NCBI GenBank assembly: GCA_002452095.1
Contig: DKEG01000004.1
Coordinates: 1-42,659 of the forward strand
From: Bacteroidales bacterium UBA6828
GTDB taxonomy: Bacteria > Bacteroidota > Bacteroidia > Bacteroidales > Paludibacteraceae
Length of the DNA: 42,659 nucleotides
Direction: 5' to 3'
The position numbers and the translations under genes are program-made. Shown one piece after another: positions 7,664 through 15,581 of the stretch (the stretch's first letter is position 1; each line of letters starts with the position of its first letter). The notes beneath the pieces are model-generated. The model was not told the origin of the DNA and made no database searches. It worked only from the letters and a program-made list of their open reading frames with translations.

Positions 7664-8679
7664 AAGTACTATTCTTACAATCGGCACATTATGCCCATGA
7701 TGACAGGGTCTTGTATCATCAAGCAGCCACATTACAGAAAAGCGGAATAGATGTAGATGTATGGGGGAAGGAACGATTTGCAACCTTTCAAGCAAACGAC
7801 ACAGACGCTGATGTAATCATTGCGGATACACCGCGAGCATTGTGGAAAGCACACAACAGCAAAGCAAAACTGATATATGATATAACCGAATGGTACCCGT
7901 CTAAGAAAAACCTTCGAGTAAATCCTTTCCTAATTATTCCCAAAGCAATACTTATGTGCATTGCAAGCCTATGGGCCGGCTACAGGAGCGATGCTTTGAT
8001 CTTTGGGGAATACTATAAATCATATCCGTTTCGTTTTTTATTTCCGAACAAGCCATCTATAGATCTTCCTTATTATCCTGACTTACAATATATCTCGGCA
8101 TTGCCACCACACAATATCACACAATGCTGCAAGGTATTGTATGCAGGACCATTGACCAAAGAAAAGGGATATTTCCGCGTACTTGAGGTCATAGATAAGG
8201 TCAGAACATTATGCCCTAGCACACAAATCCAATTAGATATCATCACCAACAACGCCCCCGATAACACTACAAAAGAAACTGCAATACACTACTTGCCTTA
8301 TTTGCCATTCAAAGCATTTTGCGAAACTATTACACAATACGATCTATTCTTGGATTTACGCAACAACGATATAGAAAACACCCGCTGTCTCCCGATCAAA
8401 TTGTTTTATTATATGGCATGCGGACGTCCGTCCGTATATACAAATCTGAAAGCCATCCGAGAAGGAGTACCCGAGATTGGGGATTGCGCTTCATTGGCAG
8501 ATTCGTCTTCAGATATTGCACAAGCCATCAGTCAATATATACAAAATCCTGCCTTATACTATTCGCACTGTCAGGCAGCATTGACCTTGTCTCAAAAAAA
8601 ATATAATTGGGATCTAATAAAAACGCCCTTTACCCAAATAGTCGGAAAGCAAATTACAACTTACGTTCATAAACGTTGA
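7660..8679 (+). CDS. Glycosyltransferase, GT-B fold (GT4-like)
   Basis: 339 residues from ATG 7660, which overlaps the preceding stop. The N-terminal Rossmann half (KVLFLQSAHYAHDDRVLYHQ) binds the acceptor. The C-terminal half has VLYAGPLTKEKGY and the conserved sugar-nucleotide region LPIKLFYYMACGRPSVYT, and ends near ALTLSQKKYNWD. It likely transfers a sugar from a nucleotide donor to a surface polysaccharide at the inner membrane. It is the last gene of the ssb-started cluster; its 3' end overlaps that of the flippase on the other strand by 26 bases. Donor and acceptor cannot be told from sequence. Confidence 0.85.
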   Translation: MKVLFLQSAHYAHDDRVLYHQAATLQKSGIDVDVWGKERFATFQANDTDADVIIADTPRALWKAHNSKAKLIYDITEWYPSKKNLRVNPFLIIPKAILMCIASLWAGYRSDALIFGEYYKSYPFRFLFPNKPSIDLPYYPDLQYISALPPHNITQCCKVLYAGPLTKEKGYFRVLEVIDKVRTLCPSTQIQLDIITNNAPDNTTKETAIHYLPYLPFKAFCETITQYDLFLDLRNNDIENTRCLPIKLFYYMACGRPSVYTNLKAIREGVPEIGDCASLADSSSDIAQAISQYIQNPALYYSHCQAALTLSQKKYNWDLIKTPFTQIVGKQITTYVHKR

Positions 8680-9928
8680 CCATACACATATACCACACTA
8701 ATTGTATCGTACCAAATACAAATCCCACTATGCAATATCCGGCTATTGCATAGTAAAAATTATGCATCAACACACCTACCAACAAAGCCGCCAGACGAAA
8801 GGCAATGTAGGCTAATTCGATATAAAAACTAATTTTCTGCTGTTGGAAAACATCTATCAGAAAGGATATTGTCGCCCCCCATATATTCATTGCCAGCCAT
8901 GGCAGCATTAGGCGGATATAATGACCGGTAATCTCCCATTCAGAACCGAGCAGCCACTGCGTAAGCCAAGGCAGGACAAAGTAGAGAGCCCCAAAACACG
9001 GGATAGTGATTCCCATAGCATAGAGACTGAAACGACGCAGGAGCGGACGGATTGTTTCCCGACGGTTTACTTTGGCGGAAATATGCTGATACAGAACCTG
9101 ATACAGGGACTGTTCTATCATATTTATCGGGCGGAATGCCAATGTAAGTGCCATTCCCCAGAAACCAAGATTTGCCAATCCGAAGAAAGGTGTCAGCAGC
9201 AGGGATGGCAAACTGTTACTCAAGTTATTCACCAACGCACGCGGCAACGAGTATTTCGGAAAGTTGGCATACTCCCGCGCCACCTCCCTGCATACCTTTT
9301 TATCGATACGCAGTACTTCACGCAAACCTTTTCTCCACGCACCAGCAATACTAATCACCAATGCCACCAGCGGGGCAAAAACCGTAGAACATAACAATCC
9401 GCCATGCAGGAAACCGGCATAGCCACAGCCTATTTTGGCACCGGCATTCAGAACAGACTGCGACATCTGGTAGCGGGCAATCGCCCCAAAACACTTGTGC
9501 CGTGTATAATAATAATTGAGCAACACCCAGCACGCAGACACCAATACAAAGACAGGCATCAGCCAATACCATCGGGCTAAATCGGGCGCATTAAAGAGAG
9601 TGGCTATGGGTCGCGAGAAAGGGACGCTCAGCAACACCGCCCCCGTTACACACAAAGTTATCCATCCTCCCAATTGCAGTACGGCACGTGCTTTTTCGTT
9701 CTTCCGAGGCAGGACGATGGCATATTGGTATTCGGCGGTGGCGAGAAGGGAAAGAATACCGCCAATGCTCAAGAACAGATTGAGCAGCCCGAAGTCGTCC
9801 GGGGAATAAAGACGGGTAAGGAGAGGATAAACCAGCAATCCGATGACTTGCGCCACCACATTTGCGGACAGGAGTTTGGCGAAATTGCGTACGCCTGCCG
9901 AATGTATGAGAGAACAGAATTTACTCAT
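8654..9928 (-). CDS. Polysaccharide flippase (Wzx/MOP family)
   Basis: 424 residues from the ATG at 9928 with about twelve hydrophobic helices. It has the typical start NFAKLLSANVVAQVIGLLVYPLLTRL... seen in O-antigen/capsule flippases, then YSPDDFGLLNLFLSI. It moves undecaprenyl-linked oligosaccharide across the inner membrane. An in-frame upstream start at 9970 precedes the promoter box at 9937-9944, so it is rejected; the resulting leader is only a few bases. The gene converges on the glycosyltransferase, fitting a common polysaccharide role, although no full polysaccharide locus is present. Confidence 0.88.
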   Translation of the reverse strand: MSKFCSLIHSAGVRNFAKLLSANVVAQVIGLLVYPLLTRLYSPDDFGLLNLFLSIGGILSLLATAEYQYAIVLPRKNEKARAVLQLGGWITLCVTGAVLLSVPFSRPIATLFNAPDLARWYWLMPVFVLVSACWVLLNYYYTRHKCFGAIARYQMSQSVLNAGAKIGCGYAGFLHGGLLCSTVFAPLVALVISIAGAWRKGLREVLRIDKKVCREVAREYANFPKYSLPRALVNNLSNSLPSLLLTPFFGLANLGFWGMALTLAFRPINMIEQSLYQVLYQHISAKVNRRETIRPLLRRFSLYAMGITIPCFGALYFVLPWLTQWLLGSEWEITGHYIRLMLPWLAMNIWGATISFLIDVFQQQKISFYIELAYIAFRLAALLVGVLMHNFYYAIAGYCIVGFVFGTIQLVWYMCMVNVYERKL

Positions 9929-9936
9929 TGTGTCTG

Positions 9937-9968
9937 CAAAGGTACACAAAATTTGCGGATTGTACAAC
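9937..9968 (-). promoter_or_regulatory. Promoter of the flippase gene
   Basis: On the minus strand: GTTG (complement of 9965-9968, three of four TTTG bases), 20-base spacer, TACCTTTG (complement of 9937-9944). Transcription would start only a few bases before ATG 9928, giving a nearly leaderless message. Confidence 0.6.
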
Positions 9969-10010
9969 ATCTGCCCGAAAAAGCAATTACCATAGAGTTG
10001 GCATCAAGGT

Positions 10011-10041
10011 GTTCCTATGTCGCAAGCGGTGAGAAAAAAAT
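10011..10041 (+). repeat. R2 repeat, short hairpin form
   Basis: GTTCCTATG, a small hairpin around CGCAAGCG, then a GAGAAAAAAATAG tail. It shares the order TCCTA(T/C)G-hairpin-AGAAA with 14005-14034, 14066-14100 and 16405-16443 and with the first third of the 90-bp R2 copies. Here it is not in the leader of a plus-strand gene. Confidence 0.5.
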
Positions 10042-10070
10042 AGAAGAAAATCAAGCAAAAGTTACTCTTT

Positions 10071-10315
10071 AACGATGCGAGACGATAGGGAGTTCTACTC
10101 AAGCCACTGGCTTTCGTGGCACTTTGGTACTCAGTGCGCCCGGGGCGCATGACGACGCGAGACGCGTCGTCCCCCATACAGAGCATAGTCATACGGTTTG
10201 TGCCAAACCGACCGCGGGCGAGGCACCCGCGTCCCCAGTGATGGTTTGCAGGGAACCCGTAGCGTCCGCGTCCCCTGTGGGAGGTTGGTGTCAACTCATA
10301 GGCAAACGCCCGGCA
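10071..10315 (-). repeat. R1 mosaic hairpin repeat, copy A
   Basis: Dispersed repeat of about 245 bp. Read on the minus strand it matches copy D at 37125-37370 over nearly its whole length and copies B and C in part. Hairpins visible in plus coordinates: GAGT/ACTC and AAGCC/GGCTT (about 10090-10116), TGCGCC/GGCGCA (10135-10149), GACGACGCG/CGCGTCGTC (10151-10171), CGGTTTG/CAAACCG (10194-10210), and CGCGGGCG paired with CACCCGCG by one G-T pair (10213-10231). All have three-base loops. No gene is seen in 9929-10637 apart from this, the 11-bp array and promoters. Confidence 0.75.
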
Positions 10316-10325
10316 ATTACGATAT

Positions 10326-10380
10326 TATCTACCGTGTATCTACCGTGTATCTACCGTATATCTACCGTGTATGTAACGTA
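10326..10380. repeat. 11-bp tandem array, five units
   Basis: Units TATCTACCGTG (three exact copies), TATCTACCGTA and TATGTAACGTA follow one another without gaps. The array adjoins R1 copy A. Its reverse-complement core GGTAGATAC is related to the cores of the arrays at 13873, 28084, 36945 and 37082. Confidence 0.85.
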
Positions 10381-10515
10381 GTGTCCGGCTTGTCAAGCCC
10401 GCCGCGGAGATACAACGGCGAAGAAACAATGGCGAAGATACAATGACCAATAAGGCAAAGAGGACAGCGACATAGGACAGCAATCAAACATTTTTGAATA
10501 AAAATAGCATGGATA

Positions 10516-10547
10516 TTTGCGCTATTCAGAAAAAAGCAGTAAATTTG
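10516..10547 (+). promoter_or_regulatory. Promoter of the TonB gene
   Basis: TTTG 10516-10519, a 20-base spacer, TAAATTTG 10540-10547. It is followed by a leader of about 83 bases to ATG 10638. Together with the 23-base gap to recG it suggests a tonB-recG transcript. Confidence 0.7.
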
Positions 10548-10637
10548 CAGTCGTTTTTGCAAGAATGCTCTTTTGCGGGCGTTGTAGAGCAAAGATGGTA
10601 CCGATATTGGTGCGACGAAATCTAATAACTACACAAT

Positions 10638-11321
10638 ATGCAAGTTAAAAAGTCACAAAAAGCCAGTTTGGAAGACAAAAAGGTCATCTATGTATTGATG
10701 GGTTTTGTCTTCGTCTTGAGCGTTTGCTATGTCGCTTTTGAATGGACAGAGAAAGAGGTTACCAAGTATGAGGTTGCCGATACCGATTTCCTGTTTGAGG
10801 AAGAGGTAGAGATCCAACAGACCTCGCAACAAGAGACTCCTCCTCCTCCACCACCTCCTGCCGTACAGGAGGTTGAGGTGCTGAACGTAGTGGAAGACGA
10901 CGTAGAGACCGAGTCTATCGAAATCAACACCGAGGACGAGAAAGATGTGGAGGTAGTGATTGCTCCGCCCGTTGAGGCTCCCGTAGAGGAAGAAGAGGAA
11001 GAAGTCGTATTCGTAGTTGTAGAGACGATGCCTGAGTTCCCCGGCGGTCAGCAGGCGTTGTTCAAATACCTGAGCGAGAACGTGAAATATCCTGTTATTG
11101 CACAGGAGAACGGTATCCAAGGTCGTGTAATCTGCCAGTTTGTGGTAAACAAAGACGGTGCGATCGTGGATGTTGAGGTAGTTCGTTCCGGTGGAGATCC
11201 GTCGCTTGACAAAGAGGCGGTACGTGTCATCAAGTCGATGCCGAAATGGCATCCGGGTAAGCAGCGTGGTAAGGCGGTACGTGTAAAATATACGGTGCCT
11301 GTAAACTTCCGCCTGCAATAA
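10638..11321 (+). CDS. TonB family energy transducer
   Basis: 227 residues. A short cytoplasmic N-terminus is followed by one membrane helix (about 17-36, KVIYVLMGFVFVLSVCYVAF). A periplasmic spacer follows with seven consecutive prolines (about 67-75) and very acidic stretches including a run of Glu at about 117-122. The C-terminal TonB domain is about 130-227 (PEFPGGQQALFKYLSENVKYP, then GRVICQFVVNKDGAIVDVEV and PVNFRL). It couples the proton gradient to outer-membrane TonB-dependent receptors. No exbB/exbD is adjacent, as is common in Bacteroidota with several TonB copies. The acidic rather than Pro-Lys spacer is notable. Confidence 0.93.
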   Translation: MQVKKSQKASLEDKKVIYVLMGFVFVLSVCYVAFEWTEKEVTKYEVADTDFLFEEEVEIQQTSQQETPPPPPPPAVQEVEVLNVVEDDVETESIEINTEDEKDVEVVIAPPVEAPVEEEEEEVVFVVVETMPEFPGGQQALFKYLSENVKYPVIAQENGIQGRVICQFVVNKDGAIVDVEVVRSGGDPSLDKEAVRVIKSMPKWHPGKQRGKAVRVKYTVPVNFRLQ

Positions 11322-11344
11322 TACAGAAAAATCCGTACTTTCCG

Positions 11345-13453
11345 ATGGAGTTGAGCCATCGAGATATAGTCTATTGCAAGGGTGTCGGTGCAAAACGCGC
11401 CGACATTCTTCGTAAAGAATTAGGGGTACAGACGGCGCTGGATATGCTCCGTCAGTACCCCTTTAAGTATATAGACCGCAGCAAATTCTACAAGATTGCG
11501 GAGATAGAGGACGACGAGACATACGTGCAGATTGTGGGCGAAGTAACCGAATGGCACACGATAGGCGTAGGAAAGGCACAACGGCTGAGTGCACAGTTCT
11601 CGGACGGGACACACCTGATAGAACTGGTATGGTTCAAGGGGGTGCAGTATATAAAACTGCAAAAGGGAGTACGGTACCTGCTCTTTGGCAAACCGACACG
11701 GTTTAACCATCAATACAACTTTGTCCACCCCGAACTGACACCGATGTCGCAGGTGAAACCCGAGATGACACAGGGGTTGGAACCGCACTACAATACCACG
11801 GAGCGTATGAAGAAAGCGGGTATCAACTCGCGCGTCATACGCACGATCATAGCCGGTTTGATGCCCGACCTGGCAATGGGCGTCCCCGATACAATCGGGG
11901 CGGACGTACTGCAGCACTACCACCTACCGGGGCTGACAGAAGCCCTGCAAAACATTCATTTTCCGAAAGATACACCGACGATGCAGCGGGCGAAAGAGCG
12001 GCTCAAGTTCGAAGAGTTGTTCTATATCCAGTTGCAGATACTGAGGCAGATGAAACGCCGCGAGCAGAATGCGGGTTTCCCGATGCCGATAGTGGGACGG
12101 AATTTCAATATGATGTACCAGAGCCTGCCTTTTCCGCTGACCAATGCGCAGAAGCGGGTGATACGCGAGATTCACACCGATCTGAAATCGGGCAGGCAGA
12201 TGAACCGCCTGCTGCAAGGCGATGTAGGGAGCGGCAAGACACTGGTGGCACTGATGTGCTGCCTGCTGGCGATTGACAACGGGTATCAGACGTGTATTAT
12301 GGCACCGACGGAGATACTCGCCAACCAGCACTACGAGACACTGAACGGTTTTCTCAAACCGCTGTTGGCAAGCGAAGATAATCCCAACGGATTGCGGATA
12401 GCCTTGCTTACCGGTTCGACCACCAAGAAGCAGAGAGACCTGCTCCACCCTGTCCTGCAAGCGGGACGGATAGATATACTGATCGGTACGCATGCTCTAT
12501 TGGAAGACAGCGTACAATGGGCGAACCTCGGATTGGTGGTAGTGGACGAGCAGCACCGTTTCGGTGTGGCACAACGCGCCAAACTATGGAGCAAGAACGT
12601 ACGTCCGCCGCATGTATTAGTAATGACCGCCACGCCGATCCCGCGCACGCTGGCAATGACCGTGTACGGCGACTTACGGGTAAGTATCATAGACGAACTG
12701 CCCCCGGGACGCAAGCCCGTACAGACGCTGCATTATTCCATACAAAGAAGAGAGTCGGTAAACCGTTTTATCAGGGGACAGATACAAGCAGGACGGCAGG
12801 TGTATGTAGTTTTTCCGCTTATCAAAGAGAACGAGAAACTGGATCTGCAAGACCTTGAGAACGGGTACAACGAACTATGCGAGACATTCCCCGAGTACAA
12901 GATCTCGATGGTACACGGGCAGATGAAAGCCAAAGACAAGGACGAACAGATGCAACGTTTTGCCTTGGGCGAGACACAGATACTGGTGGCGACAACGGTG
13001 ATTGAGGTGGGCGTGAATGTGCCGAATGCGAGCGTGATGATCATAGAGAACGCCGAGCGGTTCGGACTAAGCCAGTTGCACCAGTTGCGCGGACGTGTAG
13101 GACGCGGCGCAGACCAGAGTTATTGTATTCTGCTGACCCGCTTGGAACTGACCAAGGAGACGCGGCAACGAATGGATATAATGGTGGCGACGAATGACGG
13201 GTTCCGTATAGCCGAGGCGGATTTGCAACTGCGCGGTCCCGGCGATTTGGAAGGTACGCAGCAGTCGGGACTGCCGTTTGACCTGCATATCGCTTCCCTT
13301 TCCACCGACGGACAGATACTGGAAATTGCCCGCCAAGCCGCAGAAAGCATCCTTGAGAAAGACCCGCTGCTGGAAGACGAGCATAACCGCATCTACAAAC
13401 GGCAATTAGACCTGCTGCGGATTGAAGCGCATAACTGGTCGGAGATTTCGTAG
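11345..13453 (+). CDS. recG: ATP-dependent DNA helicase RecG
   Basis: 702 residues, near the usual family length. RecG reverses stalled forks and processes branched recombination intermediates. The N-terminal wedge domain with OB fold is about 55-150 (VQIVGEVTEW...LVWFKGVQYI). Helicase motifs follow: Walker A GDVGSGKT (about 292-299), DEQH box (about 401-404), TATPIPRTLAMT (motif III) and, in the second RecA lobe, ATTVIEVGVNVPNA and QLRGRVGRG. The C-terminal TRG region is present (GDLEGTQQSGLP). It follows tonB by 23 bases and probably shares its promoter. Confidence 0.97.
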   Translation: MELSHRDIVYCKGVGAKRADILRKELGVQTALDMLRQYPFKYIDRSKFYKIAEIEDDETYVQIVGEVTEWHTIGVGKAQRLSAQFSDGTHLIELVWFKGVQYIKLQKGVRYLLFGKPTRFNHQYNFVHPELTPMSQVKPEMTQGLEPHYNTTERMKKAGINSRVIRTIIAGLMPDLAMGVPDTIGADVLQHYHLPGLTEALQNIHFPKDTPTMQRAKERLKFEELFYIQLQILRQMKRREQNAGFPMPIVGRNFNMMYQSLPFPLTNAQKRVIREIHTDLKSGRQMNRLLQGDVGSGKTLVALMCCLLAIDNGYQTCIMAPTEILANQHYETLNGFLKPLLASEDNPNGLRIALLTGSTTKKQRDLLHPVLQAGRIDILIGTHALLEDSVQWANLGLVVVDEQHRFGVAQRAKLWSKNVRPPHVLVMTATPIPRTLAMTVYGDLRVSIIDELPPGRKPVQTLHYSIQRRESVNRFIRGQIQAGRQVYVVFPLIKENEKLDLQDLENGYNELCETFPEYKISMVHGQMKAKDKDEQMQRFALGETQILVATTVIEVGVNVPNASVMIIENAERFGLSQLHQLRGRVGRGADQSYCILLTRLELTKETRQRMDIMVATNDGFRIAEADLQLRGPGDLEGTQQSGLPFDLHIASLSTDGQILEIARQAAESILEKDPLLEDEHNRIYKRQLDLLRIEAHNWSEIS

Positions 13454-13485
13454 GTAACTATGTTTTTTAATGTGAGTTTGACACA

Positions 13486-13575
13486 AAAACTCCTTTCCCC
13501 TCACGGGCAAGAAATCTAAGTAAATCTTTGCTTTTGCATCCATAAATTGCCATAAATCTTATTCGCCTACGGCGG
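13486..13575 (+). repeat. R2 repeat, 90-bp copy 1
   Basis: AAAACTCCTTT, a small hairpin (CCC/GGG with flanking TT/AA), AAATCTAAGTAAATCTTTG, an AT-rich middle, and a terminal CGCC-TAC-GGCG hairpin. It is nearly identical in layout and sequence to 15454-15543 and 23367-23458. This copy lies just after recG, not before a gene. Confidence 0.8.
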
Positions 13576-13602
13576 TAAAGTATAATTAGTGTTATTTTAG
13601 AA

Positions 13603-13628
13603 TGAAAAGTACAGTATTGTATTTTTCA
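13603..13628. repeat. Inverted repeat, 11-bp arms
   Basis: TGAAAAGTACA (13603-13613) and TGTATTTTTCA (13618-13628) pair fully with one G-T pair around GTAT. It may stop transcription from recG or be a binding site; no T-run follows. Confidence 0.45.
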
Positions 13629-13689
13629 CAGACAAAATGATATTGATATTTAACGATATGAGATGTACCATTCCACACAAACATCGCAA

Positions 13690-13850
13690 ATCTGTTCAGT
13701 TTGTGCCAAACTGCCCGCGGACGGGGCGTCCGCGCCCCCGGCGATGCTATTTTTTAACACTACAATCCTGATAATACAAAAAATGCTCATTTTTGATGCG
13801 GTTGCCCTGGCGCTGCATTGTTACAAAGATTTGGTGCCAACTGCCGGGTA
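13690..13850. repeat. R1 mosaic hairpin repeat, partial copy E
   Basis: Contains hairpin CAGTTTG-TGC-CAAACTG (13697-13713) and hairpin CGCGGACG-GGG-CGTCCGCG (13716-13734). It also has the module GATGCGGTTGCCCTG (about 13795-13809) found at the end of copy C, and TTGGTGCCAACT with GTAAACGCC (about 13831-13855) found beside copies A and D. Only a subset of R1 modules is present, in a different combination. The spacer 13454-14174 (721 bp) holds this, R2 copies, a dyad, an 11-bp pair and the MFS promoter, but no gene. Confidence 0.65.
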
Positions 13851-13872
13851 AACGCCTCTATATCCTATCGGG

Positions 13873-13894
13873 AATCACCTACTAATCACCTACT
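13873..13894. repeat. 11-bp tandem repeat, two units
   Basis: AATCACCTACT occurs twice without a gap. The reverse complement reads AGTAGGTGATT, close to the TAGGTGATTCT pair at 37082-37103, which stands in the same relation to R1 copy D. Confidence 0.7.
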
Positions 13895-13964
13895 CCTGAT
13901 AGCACGAAGATAATAGAGAGTATAGAGCAGAGAATTAGAAAATAGAGGGCATATACACAGCGGA

Positions 13965-13996
13965 TTTGCGTAGTCCGAAAAAAAAGCGTAACTTTG
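13965..13996 (+). promoter_or_regulatory. Promoter of the MFS transporter gene
   Basis: TTTG 13965-13968, a 20-base spacer, TAACTTTG 13989-13996. The leader is about 175 bases long and contains two R2 hairpins. Confidence 0.7.
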
Positions 13997-14004
13997 CGGG
14001 CAAT

Positions 14005-14034
14005 AAACTCCTATGCCGCAAGCGGCAAGAAAAA
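14005..14034 (+). repeat. R2 repeat, short hairpin form
   Basis: AAACTCCTATGCCGCAAGCGGCAAGAAAA. The stem TGCCGC/GCGGCA is perfect. It begins almost at the expected transcription start of the MFS message, so the RNA would start with this hairpin. Confidence 0.6.
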
Positions 14035-14065
14035 TAGAAAAAATTACAAAAGGAAACCATAAATA

Positions 14066-14100
14066 ATCCTACGCCACCGCCAGCGCGGTGCGAGAGAAAT
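14066..14100 (+). repeat. R2 repeat, short hairpin form
   Basis: AATCCTACG, hairpin CACCGC-CAGC-GCGGTG, then CGAGAGAAAT. It is the second R2 hairpin in the MFS leader, ending 75 bases before the first usable start codon. Confidence 0.55.
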
Positions 14101-14174
14101 TAAAGAATTAAAAGAAATCTAATATCAAAGAAACAAAAGGACATATCAGGGGACATAGTTCGCCATGGTGGTGG

Positions 14175-15434
14175 GTGCCGACGCTGTACTTTGCGGAGGG
14201 GGTGCCATACTTTTTGGTAACGAGTGTGAGTATCACACTTTTTACGCAGTTGGGTATGCCCAACGGACAGATGGCACTGTTCACCAGTCTGATTACTTTC
14301 CCATGGGTAATCAAACCGCTTTGGAGTCCGTTTGTAGATGTGATACGCACCAAACGGTGGTGGGTGCTGCTGATGCAGGCACTGATGTGCGTTACAATAC
14401 TGCTGCTCGCATGGCTTGCGCCGAAAGGGTATTTCACGTGGGCATTGGTTTTCTTTACCATAACGGCTTTTGCTTCGGCGACGCACGATATTGCCGCTGA
14501 CGGGTTCTATATGCTTGCCCTGACAGACAAGCAACAGGCTACGTTTGTGGGTATCCGCTCCACGTTTTACAAGATAGCCAATATATTCTGCCAGTCGCTG
14601 CTGCTGATGCTGGTGGGGTGGTTGCAGACAAAGACGACGGTGGCGACATCGTGGACATATACGCTGCTCGGTTGCAGCGGGCTTATGGCAGGCATCACGC
14701 TGTGGCACACGTTTTTTCTGCCCGTGGCAGAGACAATGCACAATGCACAATGCACAATGCATAATGAGTTATCCACAGCATATCCACAGGACATCCACCT
14801 GACTTCGGGCAGGGGAATTTGGCACGAAGTGTGGGAGACATTTGTAGAGTTCTTCCGCAAACCGGGCATCGGGTTGGCACTCTGTTTTATGCTGCTTTAC
14901 CGTCTGCCCGAGGCGTTGCTGCTCAAACTATGCAATCCGTTCTTTTTGGCATCCCCAGAGGACGGCGGTTTGGGATTGAGCGTGGCGACAGTGGGGCAAA
15001 TATACGGCATCGGGGTAGTGCTGATGTTGCTTGGAGGCATTGTGGGTGGATTATGGGCAAGCCGCGTGGGACTGAAAAAAGCGATGCTACCGATGGCGTT
15101 GTGCCTGACGCTGCCGAGTGCAGTATATGTCTATTTGGCGGCGGCGCAACCCGAGTCGTTCCTTGTGATTTCGGTATGCATCGGGTTGGAGCAGTTGGGG
15201 TACGGATTAGGCTATACGGCGTGTATGCTGTATATGATGCATTTTGCGGACGGGGCGCACAAGACGGCGCATTTCTCGCTCTGCACGGCGGTGATGTTCC
15301 TCGGACTGATGCTGCCCGGTATGGTGGCGGGATATATAGAGGAGCCGATGGGATACTTGGGGTTCTTCGGTGTGGTGATGGCGTGCTGCGTGCCGAGTAT
15401 TGCAGTGGCGTGGGCGGTACGGAAGAAATTATGA
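14175..15434 (+). CDS. MFS permease, AmpG-like
   Basis: 419 residues from GTG 14175 with about twelve membrane helices. PTLYFAEGVPYFLVTSVS, LPWVIKPLWSP-like FPWVIKPLWSPFVD and ATHDIAADGFYMLAL match AmpG-type transporters, which import cell-wall muropeptides or related solutes; the substrate is not certain. The reading frame is open upstream to 14112 and encodes SSPWWW directly before the GTG. Homologues as I recall them have PWxWVPTLYF preceded by a short N-terminus, yet no ATG, GTG or TTG exists there. The start is therefore odd (GTG 14175 truncating the N-terminus, or a rare start codon). The central loop contains a 7-bp repeat tract. Confidence 0.85.
   Translation: MPTLYFAEGVPYFLVTSVSITLFTQLGMPNGQMALFTSLITFPWVIKPLWSPFVDVIRTKRWWVLLMQALMCVTILLLAWLAPKGYFTWALVFFTITAFASATHDIAADGFYMLALTDKQQATFVGIRSTFYKIANIFCQSLLLMLVGWLQTKTTVATSWTYTLLGCSGLMAGITLWHTFFLPVAETMHNAQCTMHNELSTAYPQDIHLTSGRGIWHEVWETFVEFFRKPGIGLALCFMLLYRLPEALLLKLCNPFFLASPEDGGLGLSVATVGQIYGIGVVLMLLGGIVGGLWASRVGLKKAMLPMALCLTLPSAVYVYLAAAQPESFLVISVCIGLEQLGYGLGYTACMLYMMHFADGAHKTAHFSLCTAVMFLGLMLPGMVAGYIEEPMGYLGFFGVVMACCVPSIAVAWAVRKKL
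14733..14767 (+). repeat. In-frame heptanucleotide repeat inside the MFS gene
   Basis: Four exact ACAATGC units (14733-14760) and a degenerate fifth (ATAATGA). They encode TMHNAQCTMHNE in the hydrophilic loop between the two halves of the permease. Gain or loss of one unit would shift the reading frame. Confidence 0.8.
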
Positions 15435-15453
15435 ATTAACGTAGATCCAAAAT

Positions 15454-15543
15454 AAAACTCCTTTGCCCTTGCGGGCAAGAAATCTAAATAAATCTTTGTT
15501 CTCACATCCGGGAATTGCCATAAATCTTATTCGCCTACGGCGG
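15454..15543 (+). repeat. R2 repeat, 90-bp copy 2, in the pssA leader
   Basis: AAAACTCC, hairpin TTGCCC-TTGC-GGGCAA, AAATCTAAATAAATCTTTG, an AT-rich middle, and CGCC-TAC-GGCG. It ends 38 bases before the pssA ATG. The similarity to copy 3 extends about 20 bases upstream (AATTAACGTA). Confidence 0.8.
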
Positions 15544-15581
15544 CGGAAACAACAATATATAGAAATAAAAGAAATATACTA

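Noticed and set aside
14769..14789. TTATCCACA and TATCCACA, matching DnaA boxes, suggesting a replication origin
   Set aside because: Only two boxes, inside the MFS coding region, with no AT-rich unwinding region or dnaA/dnaN nearby. They look like part of a short 11-bp degenerate repeat.
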